Shown here: positions 7,191 to 21,670 of the stretch, in pieces
Position numbering within the stretch: the stretch's first letter is position 1
Layout of the letters: each line of letters begins with the position of its first letter
Assembly: GCF_900129005.1 (NCBI RefSeq)
Contig: NZ_FQUN01000006.1
Span: 186,001-250,000 of the forward strand
Length of the DNA: 64,000 bases
Direction: 5' to 3'
Source: Leeuwenhoekiella marinoflava DSM 3653
Lineage (GTDB): Bacteria > Bacteroidota > Bacteroidia > Flavobacteriales > Flavobacteriaceae
Translations under genes and position numbers: made by a program
Notes under the pieces: generated by a model
Told to the model about the DNA's origin: nothing
Seen by the model: the letters and a program-made list of their open reading frames with translations, nothing else
Database searches by the model: none

Positions 7191-10064
7191 ATGAATTTAT
7201 TAAAAGGACACCTCTTCTTCTTTCTAAGTTCTGTAAGCTTTTTTTGCTTACAGGCTCAAGATGCCAAAACTGAAATTAAGTATCTGTCAGGAAAAGGATA
7301 TCAGGATACCAAAGAGTGGGAATTTAAAATTTCTGATGGTCGCAATAGTGGAGAATGGTCAACTATTAGTGTGCCTTCAGTTTGGGAGCAGGAAGGTTTT
7401 GGTACCTATCAATATGGCATTAAATTCTACGGAAAACCTTTCCCCGATGGGATTGCAGATGAAGTAGGACAGTATAAATACACATTTCAAGTACCTAAAG
7501 AATGGGAAACAAAAGTCATCAATATTGTTTTTGATGGTTCGATGACGGATACCGAAGTTAAAATAAACGGGCGTTCTGCCGGTACAATGCATCAGGGAGC
7601 ATTCTATCGCTTTAAATACGATATAACTCCACTTTTAAAGTTTGGAAAAGAGAATGTTCTTGAGGTGACTGTTAGCAAAGAGTCTTCAAATGCCAGTGTA
7701 AATCTTGCTGAGCGAAGAGCTGATTATTGGAATTTCGGTGGAATTTTCAGGCCTGTTTTTTTAGAGGCTTTACCGGCGACACACATCGCGCGTACCGCTT
7801 TAAAAGCAGAAGCAGACGGCTCTTTTGAAGCAGATGTATTTCTGGGTACAGGAAATTCAGATCTTAGAGCTGAAGCTACACTGACAGATAAAAACGGAAA
7901 GAAAATGGGTGATGTTTTAACGGCTAATTTACCTACCGGAAGTGATAAAATTCATGTGTCTGGCACTTTTCAGAATATAAAAACCTGGACGTCTGAAATT
8001 CCCAATTTATATGGCGTTGTTATCAAATTATTTAAAGATGATAAGTTAGTTCATCAGGTAACCGATACCATAGGCTTTAGAACTATTGAAATTAGAAAAG
8101 GAGATGGTATCTATGTCAATGGTGTTCGGATTTTGATGAAAGGGATAAACAGACATAGCTTTTGGCCAGAGTCTGGTCGTACGCTTAATAAAGAGCTCAA
8201 CTATGCCGATGTGCGTTTAATCAAAGAAATGAATATGAATGCGGTGCGTTTATCGCATTACCCACCAGATCCGGAGTTTTTAAGAGCTTGCGATGAACTG
8301 GGTTTGTATGTGATGAATGAACTGGGCGGTTGGCACGGTCATTATGATGACAATATTGGTAAAAAATTGGTAAAAGAAACTGTAATCCGTGATTTAAATC
8401 ATCCCAGTATCATCTTTTGGTCTAATGGTAATGAAGGGGGTTGGAATACTAATTTAGATAATCAGTTTGAGATATGGGATCTTCAAAACAGACCGGTTTT
8501 ACATCCACAGCAAGAATTAAATGGTGTTGAAACCATGCATTACCGCTCGTATGGCGAGACTATAGAATATCAGCGTGGAGAACATATTTTTATGCCAACA
8601 GAGTATTTACACGGTCTATATGATGGTGGACACGGAGCAGGGTTTGACGACTACTGGGAAGTTCTGCGTAAACATCCCCGAAGTGGCGGTGGCTATTTAT
8701 GGGTTTTTGCAGATGAAGGTATCGCACGTACCGATCAGGATGGCCGTATAGACAATCAAGGCAATTTTGGAGCAGACGGTATCGTAGGACCTCATCACGA
8801 GAAAGAAGGGAGTTTCTTTACTGTGAAAGAAGTTTGGTCTCCAATAATGCTTACAACACCAAAACATTTAGATTCTGATTTTGATGGAAATTTTGAAATT
8901 GAAAACAGGTACTTCTTTACCAATTTATCAGACTGTACTTTTGAATGGGAATTGGCTACTTTTCCTAATCCCGACGATTCAAAAATCGGACATTTAACAT
9001 TGAAGAGACAAACCTTAAAAGGGCCTGATCTTAAGCCTCAGTCTACAGGAAACTTAAACATTAAGTTACCGAACAACTGGAAAGATGCAGACGTACTGTA
9101 TTTAAAAGCGCTTGATTCTGATGGGAATGAATTATGGACTTGGGATTATACTTGGAATAAAGAAGAAGAAAAGCTTCTGGAAATTGAAGACAAGGGTATT
9201 GTAAAACTTGAGGAGACAGATGAATTTTATGAAGTGACAAGTTGGGAAACCTCATTAAAATTTGATAAAACTACCGGTAAATTAACAACAGTTGAGCAGT
9301 CTGGGGAATCAATCAGTTTTGGAAATGGACCACAAATTATTATGGCTCGTCGGGGAGATCGAACCTTAGACGGCACTATAAATCCTGATTTTGAAAAGGG
9401 AGAAGATCGAATCTATAAAGAATTTAAATGTATTGATGAGGAAGTGAATTGCTCCGAAAATCTCGTTACCATTACAGCTGAGGAAGTTGATAATACCGTT
9501 AAAATTGAAGCTATTTATTTCGGAATTCTACAAAAAGTAATCTGGACGATTTATCCTGAAGGTTTGGTTCAAATGGATTATGAATATGCCTATAACGGAA
9601 TAACAGAACTAGCCGGAATTTATTTTGACTATCCTGAAGAAAAAATGCAATCTAAAAGGTGGTTAGGAGCCGGGCCGTATCGGGTTTGGCAAAACCGTTT
9701 AAAAGGTACCAAACTTGATGTTTGGGAAAATGGATACAACGATCCCATTCCGGGAGAGTCTTTCAATTATCCGGAGTTTAAAGGTTATTTCAGCAATTGG
9801 GAATGGGTAGAATTTACCACTGCAGAAGGCAAAATACAGGTGCGTAGTGATGATTCAGATACCTATTTGGGTGTTTATACCCCAAGAGATGGTCGCGATG
9901 CCTTGTTATATACTTTACCTCAAACGGGTATTGCAGTATTTGATGTAATACCGGCGGTTCGTAATAAAGTAAATGCAACAGATTTAGTAGGACCATCTTC
10001 TCAACCCAAATGGATTAATGGGACTAAAAAGCACAGTCTCTTTTTAAAATTTAATAATAAATAG
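7191..10064 (+). CDS. GH2 beta-glycosidase (beta-galactosidase/uronidase type)
   Basis: This 957-residue exported protein has a signal peptide ending near LQAQ (residues 21-24). GH2 order is visible: a sugar-binding jelly roll (WSTISVPSVWEQ onward), an immunoglobulin-like domain, a TIM barrel and C-terminal beta-sandwiches. The acid/base is E415 in FWSNGNEGG and the nucleophile is E471 in MPTEYLHG. The nucleophile context differs from LacZ (EYxHSMGN), so it belongs to another GH2 branch, and beta-galactosidase is only one option; beta-glucuronidase or beta-galacturonidase would also fit RG-II chain A. It begins 8 nt after the GH78 stop and ends 1 nt before the next gene. Confidence 0.82.
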   Translation: MNLLKGHLFFFLSSVSFFCLQAQDAKTEIKYLSGKGYQDTKEWEFKISDGRNSGEWSTISVPSVWEQEGFGTYQYGIKFYGKPFPDGIADEVGQYKYTFQVPKEWETKVINIVFDGSMTDTEVKINGRSAGTMHQGAFYRFKYDITPLLKFGKENVLEVTVSKESSNASVNLAERRADYWNFGGIFRPVFLEALPATHIARTALKAEADGSFEADVFLGTGNSDLRAEATLTDKNGKKMGDVLTANLPTGSDKIHVSGTFQNIKTWTSEIPNLYGVVIKLFKDDKLVHQVTDTIGFRTIEIRKGDGIYVNGVRILMKGINRHSFWPESGRTLNKELNYADVRLIKEMNMNAVRLSHYPPDPEFLRACDELGLYVMNELGGWHGHYDDNIGKKLVKETVIRDLNHPSIIFWSNGNEGGWNTNLDNQFEIWDLQNRPVLHPQQELNGVETMHYRSYGETIEYQRGEHIFMPTEYLHGLYDGGHGAGFDDYWEVLRKHPRSGGGYLWVFADEGIARTDQDGRIDNQGNFGADGIVGPHHEKEGSFFTVKEVWSPIMLTTPKHLDSDFDGNFEIENRYFFTNLSDCTFEWELATFPNPDDSKIGHLTLKRQTLKGPDLKPQSTGNLNIKLPNNWKDADVLYLKALDSDGNELWTWDYTWNKEEEKLLEIEDKGIVKLEETDEFYEVTSWETSLKFDKTTGKLTTVEQSGESISFGNGPQIIMARRGDRTLDGTINPDFEKGEDRIYKEFKCIDEEVNCSENLVTITAEEVDNTVKIEAIYFGILQKVIWTIYPEGLVQMDYEYAYNGITELAGIYFDYPEEKMQSKRWLGAGPYRVWQNRLKGTKLDVWENGYNDPIPGESFNYPEFKGYFSNWEWVEFTTAEGKIQVRSDDSDTYLGVYTPRDGRDALLYTLPQTGIAVFDVIPAVRNKVNATDLVGPSSQPKWINGTKKHSLFLKFNNK

Positions 10065-10065
10065 A

Positions 10066-14464
<4,399 letters not shown>

Positions 14465-14465
<1 letters not shown>

Positions 14466-17400
14466 TGAACTATTTCAAAAAATACAGCAGGCTGATTTTA
14501 GTAGTGGTTTTATGTGTTTCCTGTGAAGTTCAGAAAGACAAAGAAACTACTGCTTTTTTTGAACCCACTCAAGAATCAGCAAAACCCTGGGTGTATTGGT
14601 ATTGGATGCAAAGTGCTTATTCAAAAGAAGGCATAACTACAGATCTGGAAGCTATGAAAGAAGCCGGTTTGGGAGGGGCTTACCTGATGACTATAAAAGG
14701 CCCCACAGATCCGCCACTTATAGATCCTCCAGTATTGCAATTGAGTCCGGAATTCTGGGAGTTGATAGATTGGGCTTTTGAAGAAGCCGGTCGTTTAGAC
14801 TTAAAAATTGCTTTTCATGCTGCAGATGGTTTTGCAGTTGCAGGAGGCCCTTGGATTACTCCTGAAAAATCAATGCAAAAAGTGGTTTGGGCAGATACAA
14901 CTGTTGCAGGAGGAACTAAATTAAATATACAATTACCAGTTCCCAAACATTACGAGAATTACTATGAAGATATCGCAACTTTTGCTATACCTATAAAAAA
15001 TGAAAAACGGATTTCTTCTCAATTGAGTCCGGTTATTTCTACTTCTTTAAAAGAAGATGCTTCGTTTTTAAATGATCCTAAGGCTGAAGGAAATTTTAAA
15101 CTTTATGAAAAAGGTTGGTTTGAGTATGAGTTTGATAAGCCGTTTACCTGCAAATCGATTCAGATTGAAACTCCCGGAAATAATTATCAGGCACATCGAT
15201 TAATTCTGGAGGTCAGTGATGATGGTGTGAACTATAAAAGGTTGAGTAGATTAGAAGCTCCACGTCACGGCTGGCAGGATACAGACCAGTTTTATAGACA
15301 TGCTATACTTCCAACAACCGCAACGCATTTTAGATTTGTTTATAATCCTGAAGGAACAGAACCCGGCGCAGAAGATTTAGATGCTGCAAAATGGAAACAA
15401 TCGCTTAAGGTTTCTAAAATTATTCTTTCTGAAGAAGCACGTATTGATAATTATCAGGGAAAATCTGGTGCGATTTGGCGCATCAGCTCCCGAACTACGG
15501 AAGCCCAAATTCCTAAAGAAGATTGTATCGAATTAACAGCACTAAACAATATTTCTGGGTTTGTAGATAAAACAGGAATTTTAAATTGGGAAGCACCTCA
15601 GGGAAATTGGCGCATTATGCGTTTTGGTCATACCTCAACCGGACACGAAAATGCAACCGGTGGAGCCGGTAAAGGTTTGGAGGTAGATAAGTTTGATCCC
15701 GAAGCAATACGCTTTCAACTCGATCACTGGTTTGGTGAGGCGGTTCGTACGATAGGACCTGAACTAGCTTCAAAAGTTTTAAATATTTTACATCTAGACA
15801 GTTGGGAATGTGGAAGTCAGAATTGGTCTCCTGTTTTTAGAACCGAATTTGAAAATCGCAGAGGTTATGATATAGTAGATTATTTACCGGTAATGGCAGG
15901 AATCCCAATTGAGGATGCAGCTATTTCGGAAGGGATCTTATATGACATCAGAAAAACAATTTCAGAACTAATTGCCGACAACTTTTTTGGAACACTTCAA
16001 GAAGAAGCAGATAAAAATGGAGTAGCCTTCAGTTCAGAAAATGTAGCACCTACAATGGTTAGCGATAATTTACTACATTTTAAATATGTAGATTTTCCGG
16101 GAGGAGAATTTTGGTTGCGAAGTCCGACCCACGATAAACCTAATGATATGCTCGACGCGATTTCCGGTGGACATATTTATGGGAAAAACATCATTCAGGC
16201 AGAAGCATTTACGCAGTTGCGAATGGACTGGGATGAACATCCCGGAAATTTAAAAATCCTTGCAGATCGTAATTATGCATTGGGAATCAATCGTTTTTTT
16301 TATCACGTATTTGTACACAATCCTTGGCTTGATCGTAAACCCGGAATGACTCTAGACGGTGTTGGCTCTTATTTTCAAAGAGATCAGACGTGGTGGAAAC
16401 CCGGTAAAGCTTGGGTAGATTATTCTCGTCGTGTACAGTTTGAATTGCAAAAAGGTAAACCTGTAATAGATCTAGCCGTTTTTACTGGTGAGGAAATTCC
16501 TTCCCGCTCTGTTTTACCGGATAGATTACTCCCATTTATTCCTAATGTTTTTGGAGAGAAACGTATAAAATCAGAGTTTTTACGATTAAAAAATAAAGGG
16601 CAACCCATAGCCAAACAGCCAAAGGAAGTAACGTATTCAAAAAATGCTACAGATTTATCGCAATGGGTAAATGCTTTAAACGGCTATAAATACGATTCTT
16701 TTAATGCCGATGTGCTTCTAAATGATGCACGTGTATTAGACGGTAATGTCGTATTTAAGGGAGGAATAACGTATAAAGCTCTGCTTTTTCCCGGAGCGCG
16801 TAAAATGGCACCTAATCAATTGATGTCATTATTGGTTTTAGAAAAAATTATAGACCTCGTAAAAGAGGGAGCTACAGTTTTAATTGGGGATCAACCAGTT
16901 GATATTCCCGGTAACTATTCAGAAACTGAAAAGCTTAAGTGGGAAAAACGAATTACTGAGCTTTGGACAGCTAATTCAAATACGCAAAATTCCTGGAACT
17001 TAGGAAAAGGAACCGTTGTAAAACTCCCCTATTTAGGAAGTGATTTCAGCGATTTGGGCTTTACTCCCGATATTCTTATTAAAAATCCTTTAGTGAATAG
17101 AGAATCCATAGCATGGACGCATAGAACCACAAAAGAAGGCGAGAGCTATTTTGTTTCCAATCAAAAAGAAGAAGTTCTAGAAACTAAATTTTCCTTTAGA
17201 GTTGATGGCCGGATTCCCTACATCTATAATCCCGAAAGTGGAGAAGAACGCAGCTTGAATGAATGGAAGGTCGTCAACGGAAGAACAGAAATTCCTTTGA
17301 AATTAAATGCTAATGAATCCTGTTTTGTTCTTTTTAAAGAAAAAACTAAAGAAACTATTCAGAAATCTGGTTTAAACTGGTTGACCTTTGAGAAAGCCAA

Positions 17401-17881
17401 AACCTTAAATGAAAACTGGAGCATTCAATTTGATCCTGAATTTCACGGACCTAAAAATCCTATAAGAACTTCCAAGCTTTTTGACTGGTCTCAATCTAAA
17501 AATGACAGTATAAAATACTATTCGGGTACTGCTATTTATGCCAAAACATTTAATTGGGATTCTAGCAAGCAGCAAGCAGTTTGGCTTCATATCGGTGACG
17601 TTTCAAATATGGCAGAAGTCGTATTAAACGACAAAAACTTAGGAGTGCTTTGGACCTATCCATTTCGGCTTAACATATCAAAAGCTTTAAAGCAAGGAGC
17701 AAATAAATTGGAGTTACGAGTAACAAATACCTGGGCTAACCGGTTAATTGGCGATGAGGATTTACCACAGAAAGAACGACTCACGTGGACAACAGCTCCA
17801 TTTAGATTGGAAAAAGACAGTCTTTTGAAAGCCGGGTTGCTAGGTCCTGTTCGTTTAGAATTAGAAAAAAAGAACCCATGA
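14465..17881 (+). CDS. GH106 alpha-L-rhamnosidase (lipoprotein)
   Basis: This 1138-residue lipoprotein has lipobox LCVSC with C20. It opens with the GH106 signature PWVYWYWM, followed by DLEAMKEAGLGGA and FHAADGFAVAGGPWI. An F5/8-type-like insertion lies around residues 195-285, and a C-terminal GH2-type sugar-binding sandwich lies near 1020-1110. Two conserved acids stand out: E448 (LDSWE) and E580 (QAEAFT). Their spacing of 132 equals that of the catalytic pair I recall for the B. thetaiotaomicron RG-II enzyme BT0986. GH106 enzymes cleave terminal alpha-L-rhamnose. Its ATG shares one base with the upstream stop (TGATG) and its stop overlaps the next start by 4 nt. Confidence 0.88.
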
Positions 17882-19323
17882 GAAATTTAAGAATACGATT
17901 AATTCTGATAATACTCTTACTTACTGTTACAGCGGTAAAAGCAGAACTTAAACTCCCTGCATTGTTTACAGACAATATGATTTTGCAACAGCAAATGGAA
18001 GTACCCATTTGGGGTTGGTCAGATAATAAGTCAGATATAACAATAAAAACTTCGTGGGATAGTAAAACCTATACGGCTGTTTTGGGAAGTGAAGGGAAGT
18101 GGCAGGTAAAAATGAATACACCTGTTGCGGGAGGTTCTTATACCATAACGATACAACAAGGTTCTGAAACCAAAAGTATACGGAATGTGCTTGTAGGTGA
18201 GGTTTGGTTGTGTTCCGGGCAGTCCAATATGGAAATGCCTTTAAAAGGTTTTCCGGGTCAGCCTGTATTAGGTGGTAATGAGCAAATCGTACATTCAACT
18301 AATAATCAAATTCGCTTTATAACCGTTCCCAGAGCAACTGTTTTGAGTCCAGAAAAGGATTTTGAGGGAAACTGGCAGGAAGCCAAACCTCAAACCGTAG
18401 CAGATTTTAGTGCAACTGCGTGGTATTTTGGATCACTATTACAAGAAGTTTTAAAAGTGCCTGTAGGATTGATACACGTGTCATACGGGGGCTCGAGTGT
18501 AGAAGCCTGGATGAACGAAGAAATGCTGAAGGATTTCAGTGAAATTAAAATCCCCAATACCGAAGAAGATTTAAAGAAAGATCCTAACCGCGTCCCCACA
18601 ACATTATTCAATGGGATGTTAGCTCCGGTTATTGGATATGGTATTAAAGGAAGCATTTGGTATCAGGGAGAGTCTAATTATGAGCGCCCTTTTCAGTATA
18701 AAAAGTTATTTGAGACCATGGTTGAAGATTGGCGTGGTCTGTGGGAACAAGGAGATTTTCCGTTCTATTTTGCACAAATAGCACCCTTTAATTACGGACA
18801 GTTTCATCCGGATGATGCTTTAGAGAAATACAATTCCGCTTATTTAAGAGAAGCACAATTACAAGCATCTAAAACCATATCCAATTCGGGTATTGCAATC
18901 TTAATGGATGTTGCTGAAGAAAATAACATTCATCCAAAAAATAAAGAAAAAGGAGGCGTTCGATTAGGCCTTTTAGCATTGACTAAAACCTATGGAATCA
19001 GTGGTTTTGAGTTTGAGAGTCCGGAATTTAATACACTTGAAATAAATGAAGGTAAAGTAACGGTTTCGTTCAATAATGTTCCTAATGGTATTACCGCCTA
19101 CGATCAGGAAATTACAGGTTTTCAACTTGCAGGTAATGACCGTGTTTTCTATCCCGCCGAAGTCGTTTTACGTAGAAAATCAGTAATTCTATCTTCTTCT
19201 AAAGTTCAAAAACCGGTTGCTGTACGCTATCTTTTTAAAGATTATGCACAGGCCGAATTGTTCAGTACCGGAGGTTTACCGGTCTCTTCATTCAGAACTG
19301 ATGATTGGGAACCTCAAGACTAG
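17878..19323 (+). CDS. SGNH-type carbohydrate acetylesterase (sialate O-acetylesterase family)
   Basis: This 481-residue exported protein has a signal peptide ending near VKAE. It opens with the family-typical LFTDNMILQQQ and VPIWGWSD sandwich. The nucleophile motif is SGQSNMEM (S116), the second block is WYQGESNYER (residues 261-270), and SYGGSSVEAW lies between. The catalytic His region is expected near NNIHPKNKEKGG. Members remove O-acetyl groups from sugars; many Bacteroidota copies act on plant polysaccharides rather than sialic acid. RG-II and RG-I are acetylated, so a pectin acetylesterase role is likely. The start codon overlaps the GH106 stop (ATGA), ending a run of coupled genes. 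Confidence 0.85.
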   Translation: MRNLRIRLILIILLLTVTAVKAELKLPALFTDNMILQQQMEVPIWGWSDNKSDITIKTSWDSKTYTAVLGSEGKWQVKMNTPVAGGSYTITIQQGSETKSIRNVLVGEVWLCSGQSNMEMPLKGFPGQPVLGGNEQIVHSTNNQIRFITVPRATVLSPEKDFEGNWQEAKPQTVADFSATAWYFGSLLQEVLKVPVGLIHVSYGGSSVEAWMNEEMLKDFSEIKIPNTEEDLKKDPNRVPTTLFNGMLAPVIGYGIKGSIWYQGESNYERPFQYKKLFETMVEDWRGLWEQGDFPFYFAQIAPFNYGQFHPDDALEKYNSAYLREAQLQASKTISNSGIAILMDVAEENNIHPKNKEKGGVRLGLLALTKTYGISGFEFESPEFNTLEINEGKVTVSFNNVPNGITAYDQEITGFQLAGNDRVFYPAEVVLRRKSVILSSSKVQKPVAVRYLFKDYAQAELFSTGGLPVSSFRTDDWEPQD

Positions 19324-19340
19324 ATCATAAATCCCGCACT

Positions 19341-21659
19341 ATGAAAATTGTCTTTTTTGTTTTATTCTTTCTTTCATTCAGTTTACAAGCACAAGTGCCT
19401 GTACTCAATGATTATGATCAGGTTTGGGACACACAAAGTAAAAACTCTTCTGAGTCTATGCCTTTAGGAGGCGGGGACATTGGAGCAAACGTTTGGGTAG
19501 AAAAAGGGAATCTTTATTTTTATTTTTCGCGAAGCGGAACTTTTGATGAACACAACACCCTGCTTAAATTGGGTCGTGTTAAAATCAGTTTAAATCCCAA
19601 TCCTTTCAAGAATCAGGAAGGCTTTCAGCAGAAACTTAATCTGAAAGAAGGCTATATATCAATAACGCAAAATGCAACTGAGATAAAACTTTGGGTTGAT
19701 GTATTTGCACCGGTTATTCATATAGATTTAACAAGTGCTAGTCCTGTTTCTGTGACGGCTTCTTATGAATCCTGGCGCTATAAAAACAGAAAGGTTCTCG
19801 GTAAAGAAAATAATGCAAATTCTTATAAATGGGCACCGCAGGGAGAGGTTATTACGTATGCAGATTCAGTAAATTTTAAAGAGAATAGGATTGAATTTTA
19901 TCATCAAAACAGAGTTAAAACTGTTTTTGATGTCACTGTTGATCAACAGCAGATGACCGCCGTTAAAGATCAAATGATGAACCCTTTAAAAAAATTGACT
20001 TTTGGCGGAGTTCTTTGTGGAACTGATTTTACTGCTGAGGGTATCTACGATGGAATTTATAAAAATACTGATTTTAAGGGGTATACGCTGAAAAGCAAAA
20101 AATATTCTAAAAAGCACCAACTTAAAATTGTGCTTCACACGGAGCAAAATGCAGCAATAGCAGCTTGGCGTGATAATCTGAACCACTTAATTAAATCTTA
20201 TAAACCGAATCATAAAAAAACAATTTCCTGGTGGAATGATTTCTGGAAGCGCAGCTTTATTTATACTGGTAATACTGTCAGCAATAAAAATGATTCTCTC
20301 TACCAAATAGGTCAAAATTATCAGCTTTTTAGATATATGTTGGCTGCAAATGTCTACGGTAAATATCCAACAAAATTTAATGGAGGTCTTTTTACTTATG
20401 ATCCTGTTTTTATAGATTCTACTACTGCTTTTACTCCGGATTTTCGCAATTGGGGCGGAGGTACGATGACAGCTCAGAATCAGCGATTGGTATACTGGCC
20501 AATGCTCAAAAGTGGAGATTTTGATATGCTTCCGTCTCAACTGGATTATTATTTGAGCTTGCAAAAAAATGCAGAGCTCAGAAGTACGGTTTATTGGGGA
20601 CACGAAGGAGCAGCGTTTACCGAGCAATTAGAAAATTTCGGCTTGCCTAATCCGGCGGAATATGAATGGAAAAGACCGAAAAATTACGACCCAGGAATGC
20701 AGTACAATGCCTGGTTAGAATATGAGTGGGATACCGTTTTTGAGTTTTGTGATATGATGCTTAGTCTGAATAGTTATGATGGACAAAACCTTCAAAAATA
20801 TAAGGGATTTATTTTGAGTTGTATCCGCTTCTTTGATGAGCATTATCAATATTTAGCACGTAAGAGAGGTCGAAAAGCATTAGATGCTATGGGACATTTA
20901 GTTTTATATCCCGGTTCTGCAGCTGAGACTTATAAAATGGCAAATAATGCTAACAGTACCATTGCTGCACTTCGGGTTATTGCAAACAAATTAATCGGTC
21001 TGGGAGAAAATGAATTAGATAAAGAGCAACTGATTTATTTAAAAGATTTTAAATCCAGAATACCACCACTTAATTACAGAGAAATTCAAAATCAAAATGT
21101 ATTAGCACCTGCTAAAAGTTGGGAACGAATCAATAATACTGAATCTCCACAGCTTTATCCTGTTTATCCCTGGGGTATTTATGGTATAGGGAAACCCGAT
21201 CTGCAAACAGCACAGAATACTTTTAATTACGATCCTGATGTTTTAAAATTCAGAAGTCATATAGGTTGGAAACAGGATAATATTTTTGCAGCCAGACTGG
21301 GTTTAATTCAAGAAGCTTCACAATTAAGTTTACAAAAAATGTCAAACTCCGGGAGACGTTTCCCTGCATTTTGGGGACCGGGATTTGATTGGGTACCTGA
21401 TCATAACTGGGGTGGTAGCGGTATGATAGGAATGCAAGAAATGCTTATGCAAGAGGCTGAAGGTAAAATTTATCTATTCCCAGCTTGGCCAAAAGATTGG
21501 AATGTACATTTTAAACTTCACACATTACAAAATACTACAGTAGAGGTTAAGCTTATAAATGGAAAAATTGAAGATTTGAGTGTCTTACCTAAAACGAGAG
21601 AAAAGGATATAATCAGCCTTTTAAATTTTTCAGAAATAGAAAAACTAAATATTAATTAG
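19341..21659 (+). CDS. DUF5703-containing putative glycoside hydrolase
   Basis: I chose the ATG at 19341 because it gives a clean signal peptide ending at FSLQAQ; an in-frame start at 19305 would put a charged stretch before it. The 772-residue product has an N-terminal DUF5703-type beta domain (GGGDIGANVWVEKG, YFYFSRSGTFDEHN) and a C-terminal (alpha/alpha)6-like half (NFQLFRYMLAAN-type helix, YWGHEGAAFTEQ, MQEMLMQE, LFPAWP). The architecture resembles GH95/GH65-clan enzymes, where the LPLGNGxLGA motif is replaced here by MPLGGGDIGAN. No substrate is established to my knowledge. E and D residues in YWGHEGAAF and GFDWVPDHNWGG are possible catalytic positions. A novel exo-glycosidase in pectin breakdown is plausible. 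Confidence 0.68.
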   Translation: MKIVFFVLFFLSFSLQAQVPVLNDYDQVWDTQSKNSSESMPLGGGDIGANVWVEKGNLYFYFSRSGTFDEHNTLLKLGRVKISLNPNPFKNQEGFQQKLNLKEGYISITQNATEIKLWVDVFAPVIHIDLTSASPVSVTASYESWRYKNRKVLGKENNANSYKWAPQGEVITYADSVNFKENRIEFYHQNRVKTVFDVTVDQQQMTAVKDQMMNPLKKLTFGGVLCGTDFTAEGIYDGIYKNTDFKGYTLKSKKYSKKHQLKIVLHTEQNAAIAAWRDNLNHLIKSYKPNHKKTISWWNDFWKRSFIYTGNTVSNKNDSLYQIGQNYQLFRYMLAANVYGKYPTKFNGGLFTYDPVFIDSTTAFTPDFRNWGGGTMTAQNQRLVYWPMLKSGDFDMLPSQLDYYLSLQKNAELRSTVYWGHEGAAFTEQLENFGLPNPAEYEWKRPKNYDPGMQYNAWLEYEWDTVFEFCDMMLSLNSYDGQNLQKYKGFILSCIRFFDEHYQYLARKRGRKALDAMGHLVLYPGSAAETYKMANNANSTIAALRVIANKLIGLGENELDKEQLIYLKDFKSRIPPLNYREIQNQNVLAPAKSWERINNTESPQLYPVYPWGIYGIGKPDLQTAQNTFNYDPDVLKFRSHIGWKQDNIFAARLGLIQEASQLSLQKMSNSGRRFPAFWGPGFDWVPDHNWGGSGMIGMQEMLMQEAEGKIYLFPAWPKDWNVHFKLHTLQNTTVEVKLINGKIEDLSVLPKTREKDIISLLNFSEIEKLNIN

Positions 21660-21670
21660 AAATACGTATT

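Noticed and set aside
20187-20627. 146-codon open frame on the - strand
   Set aside because: Inside the DUF5703 gene; no motifs, and the + strand gene is well supported.
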